This document shows positions 11,558-20,707 of a stretch of DNA of 57,206 nucleotides, piece after piece. Source of the DNA: Helicostylum pulchrum. Taxonomy: Eukaryota > Mucoromycota > Mucoromycetes > Mucorales > Mucoraceae. The position numbers were made by a program, and so were the translations under genes. Each line of letters begins with the position of its first letter. The first letter of the stretch is position 1. The notes below the pieces were generated by a model that worked only from the letters and a program-made list of their open reading frames with translations, did not search any database and had not been told where the DNA came from. The DNA is taken from contig JAIXMO010000094.1 of assembly GCA_025677825.1 (NCBI GenBank), positions 1 through 57,206 on the forward strand, written 5' to 3'.

Positions 11558-12562
11558 ATGTCACAGTTTTTCTTTTGTTTCATTCTAATCCAGATGCACC
11601 TTATAAAAAAGAAAGTTTCAAAGGGACGTACCATTCAAAACTTTTTATATCGACTTATGAAAGTTATCTACAATACATATGGCCCTACTCTCGTCCCTAT
11701 CACGCACTCTGAAACAGCCTTTAATTCAACCGTCATATTCCCTTTATTAAAAACAGTCAGTCAACGTTTTTGTGAACGATACCATACCAAGTGTTGCCCC
11801 GGTGAAGAGAAACTAGAGGCTTTATTCACTCAATGAAAGAAGATCGATCCTACTATCGCCACCAGAAGCGGTTAAATACAGACGGCATAACTCGAGTTGG
11901 TGTGTTGGTATGATTTTTATCCTTAACAGAAAATAAATATAAAACCTTCCAAGGTGGTACATAGCAATATTGAACTTGTGATTGCTGAAGTTAGCTCCTG
12001 TTTTTCTAAAACCGATAAATCCAAGCGTGCTACCGACCATTACAGAGAAATATTTGGTCTACTTTCAATGTGCAAAGGTATCGCGGACAATTATAAACAT
12101 GTATCACTCGAATCGTTTAAGAAGCAAAAAGTATTTCTGTTCAAGCTTACAATCATCATGTTTATTTATGGTCACTTTTCTGTGTTGATGAGAATTTATT
12201 TTGCTTGTTCCGAGAAAAAAAAAGGCGAAAATACACTTCTTATTCAGAAATCGCTCTGGCGAAGTTCTGGATTTTATGTATTTTGTCAATGAAATCAAGG
12301 TATGAATGAATTATTTAAAGTAAATGAAAAAAAAAACCACTAATAACTTAAATAGGTGGAAATCAAGGAAGCTCTTTCAAACTTGGATATTCTGGAACAA
12401 GAACATACGGATAATAGCAGAAAACGAAGGTATACGGATTCCAGTGACTACATTACATTAGATAAAATAATCAAACCTTCGACTGTAAAGATCTCAGAGT
12501 TAAAAGGATATAAAGGAATGTCTCAGGAGGAACCTTTAAGCTCCCAGGAATCCTTGTGTTAA
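11558..12562 (+). pseudogene. Decayed protein gene of unknown family, several frameshifts
   Basis: Successive protein-like frames run in one direction but need frame jumps. They are ITHSETAFNSTVIFPLLKTV (ending at 11836), then an overlapping ATG at 11834 (MKEDRSYYRHQKRLNTDGIT), and a plausible intron at 11915-11955. Then come SNIELVIAEVS and ATDHYREIFGLLSMCKGIAD up to 12292. A further frame change leads to NEIK, an intron (about 12300-12355) and the last piece EIKEALSNLDILEQ, which stops at 12562. The pieces keep a sensible order and intron borders but cannot be read as one protein. I do not recognise the family by name; the layout resembles multi-copy genes of unknown function common in Mucorales. 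An upstream frame (near 11580-11710) may be its N-terminal part. Confidence 0.5.
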
Positions 12563-13797
12563 ATAAGCAAAAAATAAAAAGACCTGTTATTAATGAATAA
12601 TAATAAAGTACTAAATGTATGTTTATAACACCCAAATGAATTTAGGATTTGTTTGTACTTTCTATCATTCTAAGTAGTTTGTAGTGACTTAAAAAAGACA
12701 TATTTTTTTACAGATTAGGTCACCCAACCCAAAATCGGCGACAAAATAAACCGGAAAAGGTGTATTATCCTCGAACCTTCTTCCTTTCTAAATCATTGTA
12801 TGACGAAGCAGCGATTTTTTTTCTTTCTTATCACTTAAATTATGGTAATTTCTTTGATCTTACTCAGTGACAAGAATGTGCGCATGTCAGGTCTAGTAGG
12901 CGAACGAACCCGGTAGAGTCTTCGTGCTTTGCGCAAGTCTTGTAGAGACCTAACAGTCATTAATATTAGAAATAGTATTAGGTTTACTGACTTTTTTTTC
13001 ATAGACGAAAAGCTTCATGCTCTATGGTATTATCTGTAGTTGAAACGAACTCGTTACATAAAACATCTTAATCTATTTAAATAAATAAGCTGATTACAAC
13101 TAGTAGCAATCTTGTTTCTTTTTATATTTTTTAATTGTTTATTAAGTTTCTTGATATATTGGATGGTCTGTGCGCAGCAAACGGTTTATTCCTGTGAATA
13201 ATACAACTGTTAAAGTTTTAAATGTATTGCAGACGAGTTGAGCAAATTCGAGGAGCATTGAAAAAGTGTTTTATACAGAATATAAACGGACCTATAAAGA
13301 TATCGTCATCATCAACCGCTTCGACAATTATGGGATGGAGATCATCCTGCAAAATGGTAGAGGTGAAGTCAGCGACAAGCGTATGATTACGCTGGTATTG
13401 GTTTTCCAGGATTGAGGAGGAAGCCCAATTACCAAGTGCAATGACAGGTTACTCATCCAGAGAGCAGAATCGGTCAACAAATTACTGGCCCCGGATCCAC
13501 TTTCTCTTTGTGATTGAATAGGAGCTCTTGGCGGTATTTAAATGAAGTAAAAGGCATAGCAAGAGATAGTAGTTTCGATACAACAATATGTCAATGCAAC
13601 GGTATGTTCAACGATCGATCGTTGAGCAGAAAAAGAGTATCTACAGTTGAACGATATGTAAAAAAAACCAGTCTTATAATAGAATGTAAAAAAAGGAGAA
13701 ATGTTGATACACGGTCAATTTACACGGTCGATCCAAAAAAGCGCGACGCATTTATTTATTACTTACCGTGGTTATTTCAGTTTTAAGCGGTATTTAC
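12563..13797. other. Spacer with one suggestive minus-strand frame
   Basis: No confident gene. On the minus strand, 13448-13218 is open for 76 codons without a start codon and reads like protein (PVIALGNWASSS, ILENQYQRNHTLVADF, IIVEAVDDDD). It may be an exon or a relic. The region 12880-12960 is relatively GC-rich with a short AGGTCT/AGACCT stem, but nothing identifies it. Confidence 0.35.
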
Positions 13798-14256
13798 CTG
13801 AGCTTAACCTTCATAAGATACTCAACACCTTCTTTAATGGCGAAGGGTATATTTTTGGCTCTATTAGTAGCCTCTGGTTTTTATTATTATCTGGTGTAGA
13901 AAAAGCAGCCATAGCATCAGTACGACCCTCCACTTCCAGAGCAGCATATTCAACAATAACCTAATTTCCAAAAAGTGATACATCTTGAAAAACACGCATT
14001 GTATGTAACAGAAAACTCACCCTGCGAGGAACCTCATCGGGACCACTTTTTTTTACGTGTAACATTTCAGTTTTACTATCTTGAAATAAAAAAAAATGAA
14101 TACTTGCAGCGACGGAGGGATTCCTTCCATTTGTCCAGGGACTCATTTCGGGCATCTAATGTTTGATACTCTTAAAAACGTCCTCTTTTCTCCTGGCTTA
14201 TAGCTTGTCGTTTTAGTAGGTGCAAGATCATCGTCTTCATTATGATGTTCAGTCAT
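13798..14256 (-). pseudogene. RhoGDI (RDI1-like) pseudogene, frameshifted and 3'-truncated
   Basis: Reading leftward from an ATG at 14256: MTEHHNEDDDLAPTKTTSYK and PGEKRT, then a one-base frame jump at a T run near 14170, then EYQTLDARNESLDKWKESL, the classic N-terminal RhoGDI motif. After a degraded stretch come SGPDEVPRR, an intact-looking intron (about 14018-13963), and IVEYAALEVEGRTDAMAAF, matching the LALEVEGRPDIVVDLS strand of RhoGDI. A second frame jump leads to IPFAIKEGVEYLMKVKLR, then a splice donor at 13797. The remaining immunoglobulin-like half, with the isoprenyl pocket, is absent downstream. Because introns persist, this is not a processed copy; it is a decayed paralogue or truncated duplicate. 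RhoGDI normally extracts Rho GTPases from membranes, and this copy could not. Confidence 0.8.
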
Positions 14257-14334
14257 TGTATATTTTTTAAAAAGAAAAAAGAACCCGTTGTGGTAAAAAA
14301 AAAAACCACGACTTTTTCTTAGTGAAAGTACTTT

Positions 14335-15006
14335 AAAATGTAGCGCGTTTCTATTTGAGTACAACTATGTTATTTGTTACTATGGTTAATTAGACGGTTC
14401 TTTTTTTTTATGGTTTTGTAAAAGTTGATTTTTTTTTGCATGATATTACTGTTATGGTAAAAAGGAATTTCGTTTCCCGAGATTATGATTTTTTTAAATC
14501 GTTATTTCCTGTTAATAAAACTACTTGTGAATAAGACAATATACCCTTTAACATGTAGCGCGTTTTTATGTGATTCGAGCCATGATATTTTCTACTATGG
14601 TTATTTAGACAGTTTCTATTTTTTTTCAAACTAGGCGTACTTTTAAAGAAATAATAAAATAAAAAGAACTGTCTAAATAACCATAGTAAAAATTAGTATG
14701 GTTCGAATCACACAGAAACGCACTACATTTCCAAAATAATATTATCTATTCTCTTGTAGTTTTTTTTAGCAAGAACTAACGATTTAAAATAGTTGTTTGC
14801 TTCTATCACATGAATTAGCTTTTATGGTAAAGACCAAAAAAAAAATATATCAAATTTTTTTCTCTCATGATACCAAAATTACTTTACATCGTTATTTCTT
14901 GCTAGTAGAAATACGCGTAAATAAAATAATATTAGCTGTAAAATGTAGCGCTTTTCTATGTGCGTCTAACCATACTATTTGTTACGATGGTTAATTAGAC
15001 AGTTTC
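14335..15006. repeat. Four-copy ~120-bp dispersed repeat, direct and inverted
   Basis: A unit of about 120 bp recurs at 14335-14400 (right part clear, left part weak), 14496-14616, 14666-14785 (inverted) and 14887-15006. Shared blocks are AATCGTTATTTC, then ATGTAGCGCGTTTC, then TACTATGGTTAATTAGACAG with small changes. Copies 2 and 3 form an inverted pair with a 49-bp spacer, so the middle would fold into a long imperfect hairpin. Copies differ by perhaps 15-25 percent by eye. The layout fits a foldback or MITE-like element with decayed relatives. The TTCGAATC at 14698-14705 in copy 3 is not a tRNA arm; the matching positions in other copies show it is part of this repeat. Confidence 0.8.
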
Positions 15007-15276
15007 GGTTTTATATAAAAGCGTGTACGGTTTTTTTTGGTGACACAAAAAAAAAGTATATAAAGAGTGGCGGATTTCATCCCTCCTTTTTTTCCTTTTC
15101 AACTTTTTTCTCTCAAAAAAACAAGTAGTACGATAAAAAAACAACCCAGTTTTTTTTACCACACATTTTTTATTACTTTTATAAATTCAACAGTTAATGG
15201 CTGCAATGCCACTCTGGAAATGGTATTTTACTGCGGAACAAGACTTTGGTGCAAGACTTCGCCTGTGTTATTTTCT

Positions 15277-15570
15277 TACTAGTATTTTGCAATATTAAGA
15301 ATGGTTCAGGTTGTTTTGTAGATATCACTGCTGTTCATGACTGGCTTCTATTCTTGTCAATAAAAAACTCAATGGTAGGTGGTTATCTGGTCTTGTCTTG
15401 GATTCGCTTTGTATTTGGAACCCCTACTAGTATTTCTTTATACTAAGGGCGGTTCAGATTTTTTTGTAGATATCATTGCTGTTCATAACTGGCTTCTACT
15501 CTTGTCAATATAAAAACAAATGGTAGGTGGGTATTTGGTCTCTTTTGGCTGATTCATATGCTTAATCGTT
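15277..15570. repeat. 148-bp tandem duplication
   Basis: Unit 1 (15277-15424) and unit 2 (15425 to about 15570) both start TACTAGTATTT. They share GTAGATATCA(C/T)TGCTGTTCAT, ACTGGCTTCTA and CTTGTCAATA, then AATGGTAGGTGG. The units have diverged, so the duplication is not recent. Neither has a convincing reading frame. It lies about 0.7 kb upstream of the GMC oxidoreductase gene. Confidence 0.75.
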
Positions 15571-16302
15571 GGTTTTGGTCAAAACGTTGGTGTACTCGTA
15601 TTTATTGTAAATATAAAAGTACACGCGGAAGTTATCAAATGCAGCTGATGAGCGCGAATAGCCAGTTCCATATGAGTTAAGACAGTGTCTTTATAGGTAC
15701 CGTAGCTGGAATAGTAGCTCTATTGGTAGAGAAGTTCCATCCATCTGAGGTGACTTCTCTTCGTTGTTGGGTTGATAATTATAGAGAGCGTTTACTTTTA
15801 GGTTAACATTTAAGTATGTTTATTCTGTCTGCCTTGGTTCTTATCTATTATTATACACATTTATCTTCTAATAGACACGCCTAGTATTTTAAATGAAATC
15901 TATATCTATGTACCATTGTTTAAAAGTTATTCTACATAAACTTGTTACGTACTAACACCTACCCTATATCCTATTTCTTTTTACTACCATTTAAAATCCA
16001 TTACGTGTAAACTACTGTTAAAATAAAATAAAAATAATATTGACTTGAAAATGTATTTCTTCCACCTTAAATAGAGTAGAGTCATTACTGTGTTTTTTAT
16101 GATGGTGATTATTTTTGTTTGTAAGGGATGTTACTCCGGTTTTATTTAAAGTCCTCTAAATGTCTATGATGGTGATTAGACTTGTCTCAATAAATATTTT
16201 TTCATTTTTATACGGAGTACAAAATTCTCATTTTATCTAAAAAAAACATTTATTTGGAAAACACAAAGCAGCTCTTTTTTTCACTTGAACACAACAACGA
16301 CA
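15571..16302. other. Upstream region of the GMC oxidoreductase gene
   Basis: No gene seen. It ends in a short T/A-rich leader with TTTTTTTCACTTGAACACAA just before the ATG at 16303. A TAGCTCTATTGGTAGAG string at 15718-15734 resembles a tRNA D-arm, but no acceptor or T-arm follows. Confidence 0.4.
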
Positions 16303-18137
16303 ATGCCTCGTCTTCAACCAAATGAAATTCATCACCGTGATTTCGATTTTATTATTATTGGTGGTAAATAGTCTTTTTCTTTAAAGAAAAAAAAAAGTAT
16401 TTAACTTATAAGGTTTTTATTTTAGGCGGTACGGCAGGATGTGTTTTAGCCAACAGGTTATCTTGTGGCAAAGAACACACGGTCCTTGTTTTAGAAGCCG
16501 GCACCGTCACTCAACAAGACTTGCTCGAGGTACAAATCCCCTTACTCAACAGTAAGCTAAAGAACACGGAACAAGATTGGCAATTGAAATCAGTTCTACA
16601 AGCTAATGTCGATGACCGAAGTATTGCCGTGCCTTTAGGCAAGCTGCTGGGCGGTTCTAGTGCATTTAATGCTTGTATCTATCACCGGTGTTCACCTTCT
16701 GACTACGATGCGTGGAACGCAAAAGGATGGTCGTATCAAGATCTTCAACCTTATTTTCGTAAAGCAGAGACCTTTCATGACAACGAAAAAGAAGAAGTAG
16801 ACACGTCTGTCCATGGTACACAGGGTCCTTTACACGCAACACATATCAATAAATCCACCCAACTCGGTTCTTGTTTTAAAAGAGCGTGTAAAAACTACGG
16901 ATTAAAAGAGTACAGAGACATGACGGATTTGACATGTCAAATTGGCGTAACGGGGTTAGACGCGTCCATCTACCAAGGACACAGATCTTCAGCTGGATCA
17001 AGTTACCTGTCTCGAGAATTCGAAGCACAGCAGTCGAATTTATTTATTGGTCTCGGTTGCAAAGTAACACGGTTGATCATGCAAGATAATAACGTGGTGG
17101 GTGTAGAGTATACCAACGACGGCAAAGTATACACGGTGAATACCAAGCGAGAAGTTATTTTATCGGCAGGCGCGATTTTATCGCCGTTTATTTTACTTTC
17201 AAGCGGTATTGGACCTGGATCGGAATTAAAAGAGGCTGGTGTGGATGTTAAGGTGGATTTACCAGGTGTAGGTAAGAACCTTCAGAATCATTGGCGAGTA
17301 CCTCTTGTACACGAGACCGTCTGTTCAGACATGTCTTTACATGACGGGCTGTTTAAAAGAGCAAAAGAGTCGCTTGATCAAGCTATAAATACAAGAGATG
17401 GTACATTTACTGAATTATGGCCGGATGCTGTTGCTTACATGAAAGTACCTGTAAGTAACTGAAGTTTTTTTTTTGTTTTTTTTATATATATATTAATTTG
17501 AGGGCGGGGGATTGATTAGAATGCGCCAGATAATAGTAGTAGTATTGAAAATACACCTCAAATTGAATTATTTGTAGGTGGATTAGCATTATGCCGTGAG
17601 CTGCCAAAATTGAAACATGTGGATTGTGCTACGTTGTTGATGGTGTATGTCACACCATTTTCAAAAGGAACAGTCAAACTAACAAAGGAAAGAACCCCGT
17701 GTATTGATTTAGCTTTGTTAAGTGACGAGAGAGATTTAGAGTGTCTTGAAAAGGGGCTCAAGGTTTCGATGCAAATTGCAGACGATACAGAGTATACGAA
17801 ATGTATTAAGCGTTGGATTATGAGACCTGATGGGGATTTAACCGAGTATATTAAGGCAAATGTGGATACGCTTCATCATTATGCTGGAACTTGCAAGGTA
17901 ATTGTATATAAACAAGCAAAATTATACACTGTAAAAAAAAATATATTGACACACCCGAGATAGATGGGACCTAAAGAGGACCCGTTCGCTGTGGTTGATG
18001 ACCGTTTACGGGTGCATGGGATCCATGGTTTAAGAGTAGTAGATGCGTCCTTTTTTCCTATTGTTCCTGCGGGTCAAATTTGTTACCCTGTGATTGCGTG
18101 CGCTGAGCGTGCTAGTGATATCATACTGAGAGGGTAA
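16303..18137 (+). CDS. GMC-family FAD-dependent oxidoreductase (choline/alcohol dehydrogenase-like)
   Basis: Four exons (16303-16363, 16426-17450, 17520-17897, 17964-18137) give 545 residues, a normal size for the family. The ADP-binding fold lies at the N-terminus (FIIIGGGTAGCVLANRLS, the glycines rebuilt across intron 1). GMC signature 1 is seen as GGSSAFNACIYHR, and signature 2 as SAGAILSPFILLSSGIGPG. The C-terminal active-site region has HYAGTCKMGP (His482 by my count) and VDASFFPIVPAGQICYPVI. In most relatives the second active-site residue is His or Asn (as in GNTNAP or GHPCA); here that position appears to be Gln526. No signal peptide is seen, so the enzyme is probably intracellular. 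The substrate cannot be told from the sequence. All four exons are intact in a block otherwise full of relics. Confidence 0.9.
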
Positions 18138-18316
18138 ATACACTGCGGATCCCAAATTTGAGACAAATAAAAAAGAAATTCATTAGTATTTGAATTAGAG
18201 CCTTTTTTTTTTACTTACATAAAAGTGGATGGCAAGTAGCAACAAATACAAAAAATACACTATTAATAAAAAATCATAATTGTACTTAAATATGTCATTA
18301 TTACCTTCGAAAAGTA

Positions 18317-20215
18317 TTACATGTCATCGACGGTAGGCCTTTTGGCGTTTCGATTTAAGAAAGCCACGGCTTTTTGGTTAAAGAACTCAGTTTTGAAGTG
18401 ACTGGTATTAGGGGCGAAAATGGGAAATGTAACGCCATACATGAGCATTGCAAGCCCAGATAAGCCAATAGCGAAAGCCGACAAAGAGTCTCTGCCATGA
18501 GTATTTTTTGACGCGAGCACCGAAACACATTCTTGGTTATAACATACAAAAGAACCATTTACCGACTTGGTTTTCTTTTTTCCGGATTTATTATACGAAG
18601 TTCTTGCAGGGTGAAAAAGTTTTCCGAAACAGAAAGGACAAGTCTGGGAAGTGTTATGCTCGTTTGTAATGCATAAGGACGTATACAGGCCGTGTTTTTT
18701 AGTCTTCCATATACCTCCCTGCCGGGAATGACTCTTCAATCGGGACCCAATACCGTATCCACGGTCTCCAACGAACAAGATTGATCCGGTGTTTCCGTAA
18801 GAAGAAACATATTTACGTTCTTTTGAGCATAATTGGTCAATGTATTTTTGTTTCTGAAGCTCATACGTTCGTTTCCTCTTATTCCTTTTTGAGCTGTAGT
18901 AAAAGTTCCTCAGTGGGTCTCTTGCAGATTTTTGTTTTTCGTACCAATTATCAATATCAGCTGTAGTTAGAGCACTTGATAGGTCTTCTTTACAAAGATC
19001 GAGCTCTAGCTTCTGAACTTCTTGACCGACAATACTTTCCTTTTTGCTTCTTATTAGGTGTTGTCGTATTTTTTTCTGACCACTTCCATGATCAATATCA
19101 TTTGAGTTTATTTTGAATGTCTTTGGTAGACTTAAATAATCAGATTCCTGAAATTCACTAGGATCTATTTTTTTTAAAAAGTGATACGTGAGATTAGTTA
19201 CGGATTGCATATAGTTTAATAACAAAAAAAAATCATAAATGCTTATACTTACCAATTACTTGCTCCAAAACAGAGTACTTGTTGTACAGATTCAGACTAA
19301 ACTCAAATCTTTCCTTGGAAAATTTAGATGTCTCGGTCATTGTGCAAAATCCATTGTCAGTACCAGAGAATGAAACTTCTTCAGATTGAACAAATTTTTC
19401 ATCAATCGAGATGTTTTCTACATTGTCGATACATTTGTAATTTTCTTTAGTAATCAAAAGCTTCTTTTCAATCGGTGTGGAAACTTTTATCTGATAGTCT
19501 GTTGTTTCATGTCGAAGCGAGCTGGAAATTGCTTTTTCTTTAGACAAGGCTTGCTTGGTTACTCCAATCCTATCAAAGAGGTCACGTCGTATTTTTTTTT
19601 GCTCAGCAATCTGTATGTATAGGGCCTGGCTTTGATAAAAACGTTTCTCTTTTTCAGGGCACTCCTGAGGGGTTATCCATTTTTTCTTCATAGCACGAAT
19701 ATCAAACTGTTCCTTGTTTTTATTTAACTTGACATAAAGTGCTCGCAATTAATTGTCCAGGTTTTCGATTTGTTTTTGACTCACATTTCTTTTAGTCTCT
19801 GCATCTCGCTTTTCCTTTTGTAACAAGGATTTTTTTGGCTTTGAAAAAGTATCTTTAGATTCAAGAACAGTAGCCATATTTTGTTTTGTTGGTTTAGTAA
19901 GCGTGCCCGTGATTCTTACTGTTTTTAGTCCAGGCAACAGCGACACGTTATGCTGGAAATCCAAACCGTAACTTGCAGTTACTTTTTTTATTTCGGCGAG
20001 ATTGAAGAAAGATCCAAAAACAGCATCTTTTGACTCCGTAGCTAAGCGTCTAGATAATATTACGTTTCCGTCGAAACCATATATATCTATCGGTTGCTCC
20101 AAATTAGATTCACAGAAAGACGAAAATAGAGTAGGGGCGTCTATTTTGAAACAATGCAGACTACTTGGTTTTGATAATGGAGAAACAGCCACACAAAATT
20201 TCTGATACCCAGTAT
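18317..20215 (-). pseudogene. Fanzor (TnpB-like) nuclease, C-terminal half, one nonsense codon
   Basis: Reading leftward from the break point at 20215-20209: CFKIDAPTLF (candidate RuvC-I aspartate), SKDAVFGSFFNLAEIKKV, a Lys-rich helical stretch, an in-frame TAA at 19751-19749, then the same frame onward (LYVKLNKNKEQF). An 88-bp intron (19252-19165) joins to DPSEFQESDYLSLPKTF. The C-terminal core has ILFVGDRGYGIGS (RuvC-II region), ITNEHNTSQTCPFC with the second zinc pair in VCYNQEC (zinc ribbon CX2C...CX4C), and HGRDSLSAFAIGL (RuvC-III Asp). This is the TnpB/Fanzor layout; TnpB and Fanzor are RNA-guided DNA nucleases of transposons. The upstream ATG at 20294 reads through the break point, and its GGDTG is an accident of the junction. 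Apart from the nonsense codon this half is intact, so the loss is probably recent. Confidence 0.8.
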
Positions 20216-20707
20216 CCCCACCCCAGATCGCATTGGATCGCATCGAATTGCAAAAAAAAATCTTCGGAATTTCGGTAAAGTCCATTTTTTTCAACTATAC
20301 CTCGAAAATACCTGGATTTTTTTCCAGTCTCTGACTGAGGATCTCAGTAGATCTCATCCAGTCTCACTACAGGAATAAGAAGATTTACCAACTATTTAAA
20401 TACGTTTAGTATTTTGTTAAAACTGCATACTATTCTGGTTTCGGATCTCAAAAGGCGAGATTGGCTTTAAGTAAATAGTTCAATACGAAATAAAAAAGCG
20501 CTGCACCTGTGCCTGCTTCCATATTTTCCTACACCAAATAATAAATCATTTTTATTTTCCTGTTCAGACCAAGAATTAATCAACACCAAAATTAATCATA
20601 AGTTAGCAGCAGTTTTCTTTTTTATTTTCGTTTTTTCTTTTCTTTTATTTTCTTTTATTTTCGTTTTTTTTTTCGTACAAAGCTAACTAATACTTTGATA
20701 ATACGCA
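20216..20707. other. Segment between the two divergent Fanzor halves
   Basis: About 490 bp with no clear coding frame. If an internal inversion split the Fanzor, this is the original 5' flank of the gene, now between the halves. A good branch point and acceptor (CTAACTAATAC then CGCAG) at 20684-20708 suggests that an upstream first exon or leader intron lay here. The piece next to the C-terminal half (20216-20294) is read by an open frame without family similarity. Confidence 0.5.

Noticed and set aside
12889..12951. Possible small structured RNA with an AGGTCT/AGACCT stem
   Set aside because: Only six pairs, no extended fold and no recognised RNA family.
14690..14710. GGTTCGAATC resembling a tRNA T-loop
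   Set aside because: It is part of the repeated element; the equivalent positions in the other copies vary and no cloverleaf can be drawn.
15710..15790. tRNA-like D-arm (TAGCTCTATTGGTAGAG)
   Set aside because: No pairing acceptor stem, no anticodon arm and no GGTTCGAATCC-type T-arm at the right distance.
20209..20294. ATG at 20294 giving MDFTEIPKIFF... and a GGDTG motif that looks like RuvC-I
   Set aside because: The GGDTG arises exactly at the inversion break point. The stretch before it has no family similarity and the true N-terminal blocks lie on the other strand.
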